Source: Dimargaris cristalligena (lineage: Eukaryota; Kickxellomycota; Dimargaritomycetes; Dimargaritales; Dimargaritaceae). Taken from it: a stretch of DNA of 38,886 nt. The stretch lies in the NCBI GenBank assembly GCA_027576995.1, contig JANBQC010000250.1:1-38886 (forward strand), given 5' to 3'. Position 1 is the stretch's first letter. Each line of letters begins with the position of its first letter. This document shows positions 1 to 10,638 of the stretch, piece by piece. The position numbers and the translations under genes were made by a program. Below the pieces are notes generated by a model. That model did no database searches. It was not told the DNA's origin and saw nothing but the letters and a program-made list of their open reading frames with translations.

Positions 1-420
1 CCCTTGACTGTGATGCACCCCTGCCCCTGACCGGATGATACCCCTGCATTCACACTGCCCCTGGCCCGACTGCACCCTTGTTCAAAGAATAGCTAATAAT
101 AGCTTTCTCCCCTTCTTTTTTTCCCTTCTATTATTTCATATTGAATTTATTGGTTACCCAAGTATTACCTATCCTTTGTGATGACTAATATTATATTCTG
201 GGAACTCCCTTCCCTTTCCCTCTGCTTTGTCATCCAATATTCTGGGACCTTCTCTCCCTTTCTCTATTATCCATCTTTTCATTTAGGCTTCCTCTTTTGA
301 GTATAAATACTCCCCCTTATTGCCACCTCTTGGAATAGCAAGTCTATCATCTTTCCCTTCTTATCACATATCTTTTCAAATAAAGTTCAGTTTTCAAGGA
401 TTTGAGTTTAGTTCTTTACA
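1..420 (+). repeat. LTR, left copy, 5' part cut by window edge
   Basis: This stretch aligns almost end to end with 37026-37450: both begin CCCTTGACTGTGATGCACCC and end in TTCTTTACA or TTCTTCACA. It contains a TATA box (TATAAA at 302-307) and an AATAAA signal at 379-384, the promoter/polyadenylation layout of an LTR read on the + strand. The terminal CA at 419-420 fits the usual TG...CA LTR ends. The missing start (about 165 bp compared with the right copy) lies outside the window. The copies differ at scattered positions, so neither insertion is very recent. Confidence 0.75.
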
Positions 421-853
421 GTAGGCAGGGCTTTAGACTTAGCTAAGTGGGTTACTAGTGTTAGGGAGGGGCACCATACTAACCAAATAAAGCAAGTGTA
501 GTCAATTATGTTAGGGATGTGCAGTGGTACATACTTACTAGTCAGTATGATGGGGTGAGTATATAAGGAGTTTATTGAGTAAACTGAGGGGGGTAAGAAT
601 AAGCTGAAGATTCTAACCAGTCCCAAATGGGCCTAGTTATATATATGTAGGGGACTACTCCAATGGGAGGTCCCTAAGGGAAGAACTATATAACTAAGTT
701 ATCAATGAGTAAAACTGGCCAGTGGTCCTTATATTGGGAAGACTACTATGGGAACTGCAAGGGGCCTCAGATTGATGGTAGAGTAATTAGTGTAAACACC
801 AGAGAGCCCAATTGGTGGGATATATGATAATAGTTGTCCCCATAGCACTGGGG
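421..853 (+). mobile_element. Retroelement internal segment, left copy
   Basis: About 430 bp directly follow the left LTR and are clearly similar, by eye about three-quarters identical, to 36425-36859 in the same orientation. Shared landmarks include ACTAACCAAATAAAG, TAGTTATATATATGT, CCTCAGATTGA and AACACCAG. There is no intact reading frame. Similarity ends near CCCCATAGCACTGGG, the point where the right copy runs into its LTR. A G-rich run follows at about 860-870. I see no gag, protease or polymerase motif, so this may be a non-autonomous (TRIM-like) element or a deletion remnant. Confidence 0.65.
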
Positions 854-1345
854 GTGACCATGGGGGGGTTCAATATGGCACTATAAGGCCTGATATGGCA
901 GACAATCATCTAGCTGGATTAGGTCAGATTAGGAGGGCCAACATTCAACATAGTAATTGTAATGTAACTGTACCATAGAGTGTCAGCAACATGATCCATT
1001 AGACGTTTTATAAAAGCACTAAACAGTTAAATATTAGATTAATGAGACACCATGCTAATTGAGACCTTCAGAAGGGGATATCCCAGGGCGCAGCTAATTT
1101 ATTTCTTCAAAGAAATCCAATAACGATCAAATTCACGGCTCTTAGTCCTTCGCAACTGACTAACCCAGGTTTGCAGAGTGGTAGTTTTTGTGATTTTACC
1201 CAATATCACTGAGGCCCTCCATCTAAATGAGCATGAGTAACGGTTGTCAATTAATAATAGCATGCCATTGTATAATTTAGTTAAACAACCCAAAAACGGT
1301 TATGGGAGCGATGTAGTACAAGAATACATCAGGGCGATGGTCCAT
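854..1345. other. Intergenic, 3' flank of RAD51C
   Basis: AT-rich sequence with no supported gene. A minus-strand AATAAA (TTTATT on the + strand at 1098-1103) lies about 245 bp beyond the RAD51C stop and may be its polyadenylation signal. The first part could be more retroelement sequence, but it has no match in the right-hand copy. Confidence 0.5.
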
Positions 1346-3993
1346 TTATCGGCCATCTCTCTGTGGGTGGGAAGATGTAATTAGCCAAGGAAAAACACAC
1401 AAGCGATGCGAGTTCATAATAGACTTACCGTTATTCGAAATGGGACCGTTTCAATTTGAAGACTGGATGATTTGAATATCCGTGCATACCTATTGATAGC
1501 CATCGATGAGGAAAGGGATGAAGCAATTAAACGTTTATAGGGCTGGCCCAACTAAATTAACCTTAAACATGAATCCTATCAACCAAAATAAGCAATACAA
1601 AGGGCCCGGCTTTCGCTGCTCATATACATCTACCCAGACAGAACTTACCTAGTTCCCCGATCCCAGAACAGAGCTATTCGGTGGTTACAAACATGTCCCC
1701 AGCTCTCGCCTTGAATAAATAATAAATAAAAACAAACTCGGCCCCCAATCAATTAGCGAATCAATTTATGAGTGGTGTATATTGAAAAAATCAAGCCCAA
1801 CTCGCTTACCCTCCGCCTAATACTATACCCCACTTAGGCATAGTGCCGACCACTTACCGAGGGTGGGTATGAGGTGAGATTCTTGGTTGTCGACATCAGC
1901 ATGAGACACTTTCGTAGTCATTTGATTGATTAAAACCACCTGTTGTAGAGGAATCGATATAAGGTAAATAAATATGTTAGGATTGCCGCGATATTAGCGC
2001 CGGCTAGACAGGCCCGAGGAAGCAGATGGGTAGTAGAATCATCTAGAGTATGTTTGGCATGTATGGTGAGCATGTATGGTGAGCATGAAAGAGAGAGAGA
2101 GAGTACGCCGAGGGGGGAACAATGCCACCCCCCATAAGTGCTTACCGCAATGTCGAAGTCCCGCGCCACGTGGCTAAGGGTCCTTGCTACCCCACTCAAC
2201 TGCCGGGCCCGCTGACTCATATCGGTAAAGCCGGCGCGGAAGGGAAAGGCGATACTGTCAATTGCCACTAAGTTGACCTGCAGGCAGATTATTTGGTGGG
2301 TGGGGGGTTAATACACATATATACGAGTAATTGCCGAGTTGTAAAAAAACCTTGGCGGAAAACGGTTAGTACAGGCCAGCTATTATGCCAAGGGGCATTC
2401 CACTGGCCTTCCAGTAAGTGTTTTAATCGGGGCATGTCGACTGGCCCTCTCTAATATAACCTTGCTATATGGTGTCGGCGAATTGGTAGGTTGATCACTT
2501 ACGTGTTTTTCCCTGATAAAATCACTCAGTTGGCCTATGAGAGCGACGAACTCGGAATGATCGTATACCCGGAAATAAATAATACGGTCGAGCAACTCAT
2601 CGATCGCTGACGCACAGGGAAACCGATATAAACAAAAAAAGGATACCACCCCCCCCCAATCATTACCAATCATGAATACAATTTATTAATATTTGGATAT
2701 ATTCGATTTCTGTCGTCGGCGCTACCTTAAATACAATATTCGGTCAAAAATAAATCAACATGGGTAGTAATGGCCGGGTTACCTACTTAATGAATCTGCA
2801 GACGCGGGGTTTGATTTAACTAGCCGATCAATAAGAGCACCGCACATTTGGTGGGCCCGCCTGGCCATGAAACTGCCTTCAGTATCTATTGGAATAGGAA
2901 AGTGAAGGGAACCCTAGTTAGGGGGGTTAGCTCTCAGATTAATAGCGGACCAGCTAAGACATGGGGTTGATAAAGTCACCAGTCCTTAGAAATCAATTGT
3001 AAAAAATAAACATAAGCATACCAATATAAATGGCACGAGTCGGGGGAGAGTCGACGTCGTGCGCTATTAGGGAATTGACGCAAAGCTGGATGCTAGAGAA
3101 CGAATATCGGCATAATTAATGCAGGCACAATCAGAATCCAATGCACAAAAATACAATAGTCGGTGGTAAGTGGCCTTGGGCATAACGTAATGTATCAAGT
3201 ATGTAGCTTAGCCTAATCTATACCAAATCAGGGATACTGCGGATCAGCTATTGGAGCATCCCTCATTGCAATATGGTGTTATGGGTTACCTGATCTGCGT
3301 TTTGCCAATGCCCGGGACCCCAAAGAACTCGGTAATAACCCCTGGTGTGATTCCTCGACCACCGAGCAGCCGGTCAAGTGCGACTGAGCCGGAAGAAATA
3401 TGAAGCTGAACGCGCTCTTTCTCCAATAGTTGAGATGCCAATACGGTCTCAATAACGGCTATACCGAGCAATACAAGGAACAATAATGTGGGTGAGTGGG
3501 GTTGGATTGGGAGTCATTTAAAAAAAGGGGGTTTAGCAGGGTTTTGCCTGGTAAAGCCCTTTATGAACTTGGGAGCTTCATGAATGGTTAAAATGAAGCC
3601 ACCTCTGGTCAGCTCCCGGGATCATTGTAATGGGTGGTAGTGATGATACTACTTACCTGGCCGGACCAGTTGCGCTATTTCAAGTGCCTCCTCTAGAGTG
3701 ATATCCAGCTCTGAGTGTGATTAAATATTTAATTTAAATGACAGTGACAAAACAGCCGAAGCGAGTGAGTCAGAATAACTGCAAAGGTGCCTTATTGACT
3801 TCAGTGGAAGAGGGGCTGGTAGACGAGATAGTCCTGATGAGCAAGTCCGGGAGAGTGGCAAGCAATGAGACTCACCCTTTTTCAAATCGGAGGGCCTCAT
3901 ACCCTCCAAATCCGATACGGTTCGGTAACCAGTTTCAATGAGTCGATGTCGGACTGACGAGGGCAAATCCAACGATAGAATGGGTCGGGACAT
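1346..3993 (-). CDS. RAD51C: RAD51C-type RecA-family recombination protein, 11 exons
   Basis: A RAD51 paralogue acting in homologous recombination repair; in animals RAD51C works in the BCDX2 and CX3 complexes. Exons in gene order: 3993-3876, 3710-3657, 3458-3290, 3092-3022, 2885-2787, 2606-2503, 2277-2146, 1939-1858, 1709-1649, 1489-1429, 1360-1346. All use GT-AG introns (68-225 bp), stay in phase and give 321 residues (human about 376). Visible in order are an N-terminal domain (LDLPSSVRHRLIETGYRTV), Walker A GVPGIGKTQ, IDTEGSF after it, YYFR-like IIYFRVYDHSEF, Walker B VNLVAIDSIAFPFR (RAD51C has IVDGIAFPFR), INQMTTK (human TNQMTTK) and LGESWGH. The protein ends soon after VPFRIT in a four-codon last exon, so it lacks the longer human C-terminal tail. 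The exon 5 donor is placed at GTAGGT to keep phase; GTAACC four bases further would break the frame. It diverges from ELP5. IAFPFR and GESWGH argue for RAD51C rather than XRCC3 or Rad57; the exact orthology is inference. Confidence 0.88.
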
Positions 3994-4619
3994 GTTAAGC
4001 TAGGGCTCCGTTCGAGGGAGTGCAGGGTGAATAAGGGGAAATGAAGTAAGACTTGGAAGAGCGCCAAAGTATGGGGTCGAATGGGAGATAAATGCACTTT
4101 CTAGCATGGCTATAATGCGTATGAAGTGGGAGTGGTGAACCTAAGCCACTGTGTCTTGAGTACTGCGCACCGCGTGCTCCCCGAGTCCGCCAGTCACCCA
4201 CTCTATTTAGGAGGAAGTATTTCTTACACAGTAAGCCTAGCTGCTAGGTCGCTTTGGATACCCAGTATGGTGCTATATATGAAAGACGGGGGGATTCCCC
4301 CCACTTTTTGTCCAACCTAACGTTTTCCCCAATCCCACCGATAAGCCCTCGATTCGACGCTGTGCATTGCACCCGTTATTCCTTTCTAGGTTGGTTAGTC
4401 GGTTTTTCGGCAACCTGCTCTTCTATGCTGTTCTTGTTTCATTCGTTCCGTATATGTACCTCGTGTCGCTCGTCCTGTAAGAGATATTCAACCAACACAG
4501 ACTCTACCTACCGAGCCATTAAGTATTCACCTCTCCCCCACCCACTTCGACCTCCGCAAGACCACACCCTATTTCCCGAAGTTTAATAAGCACCGTATCC
4601 CTTCCTGTCCCTATCCACC
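3994..4619. promoter_or_regulatory. Shared divergent promoter region of RAD51C and ELP5
   Basis: About 0.63 kb separates the two start codons, which face away from each other, so the region must hold both promoters. The half next to ELP5 (about 4300-4619) is pyrimidine-rich on the + strand, as in many fungal promoters and leaders. I see no clear TATA box. The ELP5 start has a favourable context (CCACCATGTCC). Open frames here look like chance readings of the leader. Confidence 0.55.
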
Positions 4620-6493
4620 ATGTCCCCGTTGGAAGTCAAAAAAACCACCCACTCGTCCCTAGCCGATGTGCTCGAGTTCCGCCAAACCCGCACCTTTGTG
4701 CCCATTTACGATTCAGTGCGGCAAAGCGGACTGCCTCTCCTCCGGTATGCCATTCGCCGTCGCCTGAGCACTAACACTGCGACAGGCCCCCCGGTCGTAT
4801 TACTCGTCTGCCTCGAAACCCGGCCCGATGCGTTGGTTAACCCCTCCCTGGTGCACGGAGGCGAGGTACATGCTATCATGGGCATCATGGGTGGGAGTGA
4901 TCAGCCCGGGGAGGCGAGTTCGGCCCTAATGAAGGCATGCGCCCATATGAAACAGCTCCAACTAGTTAATATGTCCCCCGATTTGGCACAGCTTAAGCAC
5001 GTTATTACAAAGACAGTCAAGACGCGTAAGTAAAAGGCCAAATGAGATTGGTGAAATGACCTGCGAATTGTTTTATTCCAAGGGAGAAAAGTCCACCGAG
5101 AGCCATAGCTATCAGGTGCAACAATAGTACCGGTAGTATAACCAATTGTGTACCCGAATAATTGTTTGGAGAAGGGACTACAGCCCATCGAATAGGCTTA
5201 AAATTGCCGGATAATCCCTGAACACACGGGCCTAAACGCCTATTCTAAACCACAAACGCACACATCTCTTTTGCACCAACCCCCTCACCCAACCCTATAC
5301 CGCTTCTAGTGCAAGAAGAACACAGTACCATATACGTATATTACGATAGCCTGGTTCCGTTTCTCCGCCAGCCCATGGGCCAGCTACTTCGCTTTTTCCG
5401 CACGCTAGGTACCGGTGACGAGTCGGCCAAGAGCGCCTCTGGACTAGCCATTAGTATGGCCCTAATCCACGAAGATCTATTAGTTCCCGATGCAACGAGC
5501 TCGGCGGGTATCCCGCCGGTCCGCCATGCCTTGGAGGCCCTTGGGCCGGTTACCGTCCACCTGTACGATCTAGAGGACTATAACCGGACAATGGACCCTC
5601 TCCTATGGACGGAGGAGGATTCCCGACCGGCATTTGCGCACCTGGATACTAGCAATAATTCGCCCGGTTCGAGGGTGGCCAAGGTCGAGTACTTGAAAAA
5701 AAGCCGCAAAATGCAGATTGAGGTAAGTCCAGATTGGATAAAGCGTCAGGGCTGGAGGAGGGGGGGATACATGAATAGTGGCTACCGTGGTCTATTAGTC
5801 AATCAACTAACGGTTTTACCATTTTGTTTATATATATCTATATATGTGTGTGTGTCGGTGGTATACATATTAGACGAGCGTGTACGACATTGTAGACGAT
5901 AGGCTGGTGACATCCGAGTTTGTACTTGCCCGCTATCAGGCCGATGCAGGCAAACCCGCCGAAAAGGAAATCATCCAGACACCCGAGGTAAGTTATGGGT
6001 GTAGTGATATATATTGCCGCCTTGGTTAACCCTGCTTAATTTTAAGCATGACAAGCGGAATCGTTAGTTTGGGTAACTTCGTTGCGCCCAAGGGGGGTGT
6101 ACTTCTATACCCTAACGCTGGTCACGTGTTTATTCCGCCACTCCAGTGGCCCTTTGACGCTTTGAGCAGAGGTTAGGGTGGTGGAGTTTGCTTAACCACT
6201 ACTACTATATTCCTCCCCTTTTTACCACCAATTCTCACTAATCTGATACTGGCTGGGGGGTTGTTTTTTTTCATAATTTCCTACTATTGTAACCTGCGAC
6301 GGATGATAAGCAGAACGACCCCCTCAAATCGCTGTCCTTCAACTTGACTCTGACGGATCAGCAGCGGGAGGCCAAGAACAATTTGGTGCTGCCGTACGTT
6401 AACGAACAAAGCGCGTCGGGAGCCATTATCTACCAGCCTGATGACGGCGACGATTTCGACGAGGAGGACCCCGACGACGACCTGGATATCTAA
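4620..6493 (+). CDS. ELP5: Elongator complex subunit Elp5 (Iki1 family), 4 exons
   Basis: Elp5 is one of the RecA-fold subunits of the Elp4-Elp5-Elp6 hexamer of Elongator, which modifies wobble uridines of tRNAs. Exons: 4620-5025, 5310-5722, 5874-5987, 6314-6493, phases consistent, 370 residues (yeast and human about 300). Donors are GTAAGT in each case; the last acceptor could also be at 6310, adding one Gln in frame. Recognisable are an N-terminal VVLLVCLE strand, STIYVYYDSLVPFLRQ, a strand-rich middle ending VAKVEYLKKSRKMQIEV, and the diagnostic acidic C-terminus (GAIIYQPDDGDDFDEEDPDD then DLDI), close to the DEEDPDxDL ending of Elp5 proteins. No Walker motifs are seen, as expected for this family. 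AATAAA at 6803-6808 may be the polyadenylation signal. The C-terminal signature carries most of the identification. Confidence 0.85.
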
Positions 6494-7500
6494 ATACTGA
6501 TAGGGAGGAGTCGTTGCCCCATTATAAGTATTATACCTATTCCGCTTATTGAAGGATACACTTAGGAATAATCCGAAGCCGAAAGGACGCGAGGGTCGCA
6601 GCTGAATCTCCTTCGAAGGGCCTGGTTTTACATGGGGTGCGGTAGTTCGTAATTACCCTGTATCAGCATCAATCAATGGGGCTCACTGAATAGAGCAACC
6701 CCTATGTACAGCCGCTTTTTTTCAACCAGAGGAGTTTAGTCAAACCAGGCTCAGGTAAACGCTGAAAAAATTTTACATACTCTATCTCTGGGGCCAAAAT
6801 GCAATAAAATTTTTTTTTTACAGATATTCACGAATGCAATTAAAAATTCAATAGAAAAAAATCCGGTCAATCAGCTGGCGCTTGGGGAGTATTGGAGCGA
6901 GGATTTTTTTCGCCAAACAGGATTGGGGTGGGCGAGAGGATTATTCTGGGCATATTAAAGCGGAGGGTTTGCGAGTAGTTTAGGGAATCACCATGCTCTT
7001 TCTCCTTTCCCCACCATGCCCCCCCGCGGCCCTTAATTATTGTTAGTATCCTATTTTGCAGCCGTAGTGCTTGCCATGGAGGTCGTTGTGTTCTATTGCG
7101 CCTAGCTGTCCGCTGCTTTTGGCAAGCCTTTTGTTCTGTAAACTAGTTTCCAGCTGGTTTGACTGCAGTGTCCTCTGGTATCATAGCGGCCCATTCCTTA
7201 ATTTCCCCCATTTTCTCCCATTGTGAGATTTTGTCCCACCCCATGTATTTCTACCATTTAACGCCCCATCCCCCCTGGCTTTGTATTATACTATTATAAC
7301 CCCCCCCTCCGCCGCTCCCTACTTGTAATTGGTATGCATACATCTCCTTCCCCTCCCAGGCTGAGTTCCTTCTGAGATCCGACTTGTTCCATTCCCTAGC
7401 GCCATCTCTTTCTACTTTTGCTTTCCTATTTACCTTCAGCCGGTGCGCACTATTCCTCCAACCACCTCTTTCCTTACTTGTATTCATTTTATTTATTACC
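6494..7500. other. Intergenic, ELP5 3' flank and GID8 promoter
   Basis: No supported gene in this 1 kb. The left part is AT-rich with homopolymer T runs and holds AATAAA at 6803-6808. From about 7000 the + strand becomes pyrimidine-rich up to the GID8 start, typical of a fungal promoter and leader. The GID8 frame stays open upstream to about 7384 but has no ATG before 7501. Confidence 0.5.
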
Positions 7501-8803
7501 ATGACCGCACCTACTCCACCCAAAACCGTCATCTCGTTTGAGGATTGGCAGCAGCGCCTGAACTCTCTCTCTTTTGGCAAAAGGTAAGCCTCCCGCGGCC
7601 TCTCTTCAACCCCTTAGCATTTCCCACTGGGGCTCACATGGCTGAGCAAACTCCACCCACAAGCGCGCTGATGAACGAAGGGAACCTCGCTGACGTTACA
7701 GCTGGAGACAACACACTTCAACATATCCATTCATTTACCACTGAGCACTATTCACCATTTCATCCTGAAATTGGTATAGTATGTCACTGTTCTCCACCAA
7801 CCCAGACCGGTCCACTAACTCCATTGTGTGCCTATATACATTGTACGATTCGGTTACCCTCTACGGCATATTCCTAATAGCGAGCTTAACCAGCTTATCA
7901 TGGACTACCTTATCATTGAGGGTTACAAGGATGCCGCCGAAAAGTTTAGCGAGGAGTGCGGACTGCAACCCGATGTGGACCTCAATTTTATTGAGGAGCG
8001 TATGAAGATTCGGTTTGCCGTACAAACGGGAAATATCGAAGAGGCAATTGAGCGGGTCAATGACCTTAACCCTCAGGTAAGCAGAGCTTCCCCATTATCG
8101 GGTTAACCCTTATTCATTCATCTCTCCACCACCGATACTTGTCAATGATGATTTTCATGCACCACACATAGACGTTAACATTGGTTAGCAGCTGTTGATA
8201 AAACTGAATCCAATTTTCCTGAGTCAAGTATTCGTAATCTATTTTAGATAGATAGTCGGTTGTTAGAACGGCCTATATGGGTTGTATCTTCATGTATCTA
8301 ACCTCGCAAATCCACCTTTTGCAATACGACTTTAACCTGTCAATTTCCCGCATTATGACACATAGATTCTCGATACCAATCCACAGCTATACTTCCATCT
8401 CCAACAACAGCGGCTTATCGAGCTCATCCGGGAAGGCAAAGTAGAAGAAGCCCTTCTATTCGCCCAGGAAGAGATGGCACCCCGTGGAGAGGAAGTTCCC
8501 GAGTTACTCGATGAACTGGAGAAGACCATGACCCTCCTTGCTTTTGACCCCGCCCTAAATTTCCCTTCTCCCGTCAGCGAGCTATTAGATTACGGCCAAC
8601 GGCAAAAGATCGCCAGTGAGTTGAATGCGGCCATCCTGTCGGCTGAGAGTTACCAAAGCGAACCCAAACTGCCTTCCATTATTAAATTGCTAACCTGGGC
8701 GCAAACCCAGTTAGACGCTCGGGCATCCTACCCCCATTTGACCAATATTCTCACTGGTGAAATCGACCATTCGTCGTCCCCCTCGGACGAAGCCGCCAGT
8801 TGA
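7501..8803 (+). CDS. GID8: GID/CTLH E3 ligase subunit Gid8 (TWA1), 3 exons
   Basis: Gid8 is a scaffold subunit of the GID/CTLH ubiquitin ligase; in yeast the complex degrades gluconeogenic enzymes when glucose returns. Exons: 7501-7583, 7881-8076, 8366-8803 (introns 297 and 289 bp, GTAAGC donors, TAG acceptors), 238 residues against about 228 in human. Domains: a short leader with ISFEDWQQRLNSL, LisH at about residues 29-61 (LNQLIMDYLIIEGYKDAAEK), CTLH at about 62-118 (EERMKIRFAVQTGNIEEAIE), then the CRA region with the near-invariant LYFHLQQQRLIELIREG, LLAFDP and LLTWAQTQLD. The exon 3 acceptor is placed before ATTCTCGATACC because ILDTN precedes LYFHLQQQ in known Gid8 proteins (LLDTN in human). 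AATAAA at 8933-8938 follows the stop by about 130 bp. Identification is strong. Confidence 0.93.
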
Positions 8804-9516
8804 GATCTACGCAATAAGTGGCGTCTCCATCCCATCCATGCGACTTATTTTTTGATAGGATCCATGATGCCCCAACCCCTGTTGCTACATCATTTGTCTT
8901 TCATTCCCCCTAATCTCATGTACTATATACCCAATAAAACACTTCCATTAATCTTATTAAATCATATCGGCTCGTGGAGAGTTACTAAGTTTGGATGATA
9001 TGGATGAAATTCAAACCAGCTGTATAAGGTTTGACATAATACGTGCACGGGCGAATATATGTGAGAATAGCTTTTAGCCAGTAATATTGGCCCCATCCAA
9101 CGGATTTTTCATTATACAGCCTGAATGAACTTCTCCCATATCATGGATGTAACTCATACATTATGAGCGACCTGGTGTAGTATTTATTATATCCTCGCCA
9201 GCCTATTTCAATATTCGAAATGTTACTAACCATTTCATAAGTCTGTCGTTGATATTATTTTAATTTTTAATGTAGTTGGAAGTAGCTTAGTGAGTCTACC
9301 GAATTCATTTTCAGATGGTGGGGTGTATTAATAAATATATTTAGATATAACTATGATAACGGGGGCGATTATAACGGATATAGGATACAGGTGGAGTAGA
9401 TAGCAAGGCGAGATACGAAGAGGTTGGTGGAAGGGGGAGGGGTTGCTTTATGGCAGCGTTGAATAAAAACATGAACACAAATACTATATGGAAAAATTAC
9501 AGCAAGCTCGGTATGG
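8804..9516. other. Convergent 3' intergenic region
   Basis: AT-rich sequence between two converging genes, with the GID8 AATAAA at 8933-8938. Nothing else is supported. Confidence 0.5.
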
Positions 9517-10638
9517 CTAAGCGTTAGACGACGGCCGAGTCCGAGATTCTATCGGATAACAGCTGGATACGGCACGGTTAGGGTACCGAGTGAGGGGGAT
9601 GTTGGCCGCGACAGTGGTGATGGGAGACGAATATGGCCCTAATAAAGCCGTGTAATTCGATTTAGTAGTAGTAGTAGCCCTACTACTATCCGAGGAAGCT
9701 GGTGATGGTGTCGGGGGAAAAAGCGCGGACCACGCTGGGGTGGCGGGGTCATTATTATGATTATTATTATTCAGCGACCCGGTCGACGATGTTGACGAGG
9801 ATAGCAGCGATGCTGTAGACGATGAAAAGGAGGGTCGGGGCGATAATACGGGGGACCGGACGGTCATAGTAGACGGATGACAATGTCCACTGGACCGCCG
9901 GGAGGCTAACCGAGGGAGCTGGGGGGCTGTGGTTATTGCTGCAGGGTTTAAGAGCCAATGGGCTGAACCGAAAGAGGGGTTGTAATGGGAAGGAGAAGGT
10001 GGGGAAGAGGTATTCGTGGTGTTGGCTTCCCCGGCCGGACTGAGTGAAGGGGGCCGGACGGAAAAAAACATTGATGCAGCCCGCCGTATTACCGACCGAC
10101 GGGGATTGTTGCTCGATGATGAAGGCGACCAGGCCTGGGAACCGGCTATCCGTGGTCGGGGGCGAGGTCGAGGTCCCGCACCCACACCGGCACCCGTATT
10201 CGCACCAGGACGGCCATTACTATTAGTGGTCGAGTTGTGGGTTGGGGTTTTCGAAAAGGTGGTGAGTTCCATGTCACAGGCGAGTCCCGGCGGTATGAAG
10301 GTGTCCTCTTCTTCTTCTTCTTCCTCCGCTTCCCCAGGGCCACCGTCGTTCGATTCGGCAGCATCGTCGTTAGAGTCAAGTTCGGTCGATTCAGCCGTCC
10401 CAAAACCGGTGGCCGTGGCGCGGGGCTTGGCGAGCGACAACAGCGGAATGTCCATGGCGGCTGAGGGGTGTTGATGATGCGGGGGTGACATGTCGTCAAA
10501 GGGTCGGTGGAACGTGACCTGGGGGGAGTCCAAGGCCGGGCCGAAGGGGTTGTAGAAACGGGCGTTGGAATAGCTGGTAGTGGAGGAGGAGGAGGCGCCT
10601 CCGCCGCCGGTCGTTGACGAAATAAAAGAGGAGGCCAT
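9517..10638 (-). CDS. Hypothetical Ser/Pro-rich disordered protein
   Basis: A 373-codon ORF from the first ATG; the family is not recognised. The product is rich in Ser, Thr, Pro and Asn, with a short Gly/Ser start, the motif RFYNPFGPALDSPQVTFHRP near residues 27-46, a Glu-run about residue 105-115 (GAA/GAG repeats), an Arg-Pro alternating stretch, and SP/TP sites that could be phosphorylated. No membrane segment or catalytic motif is seen, so it is probably intrinsically disordered and possibly regulatory. The frame stays open upstream of the ATG to a possible 3' splice site at 10712-10714. A small exon at 11066-11047 (ATG, six codons plus two bases, donor GTATGT) would join in phase and lengthen it to about 404 residues. 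It converges with GID8. A long uninterrupted frame of this size and composition is probably, but not certainly, a gene. Confidence 0.62.
   Translation of the reverse strand: MASSFISSTTGGGGASSSSTTSYSNARFYNPFGPALDSPQVTFHRPFDDMSPPHHQHPSAAMDIPLLSLAKPRATATGFGTAESTELDSNDDAAESNDGGPGEAEEEEEEEDTFIPPGLACDMELTTFSKTPTHNSTTNSNGRPGANTGAGVGAGPRPRPRPRIAGSQAWSPSSSSNNPRRSVIRRAASMFFSVRPPSLSPAGEANTTNTSSPPSPSHYNPSFGSAHWLLNPAAITTAPQLPRLASRRSSGHCHPSTMTVRSPVLSPRPSFSSSTASLLSSSTSSTGSLNNNNHNNDPATPAWSALFPPTPSPASSDSSRATTTTKSNYTALLGPYSSPITTVAANIPLTRYPNRAVSSCYPIESRTRPSSNA

Noticed and set aside
2056..2102. A duplicated 14-mer (GCATGTATGGTGAG) and GA tract
   Set aside because: Simple sequence inside a RAD51C intron; no further structure.
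4254..4586. A 110-codon + strand ORF upstream of ELP5
   Set aside because: No motif, composition of a pyrimidine-rich leader, and it sits in the shared divergent promoter.
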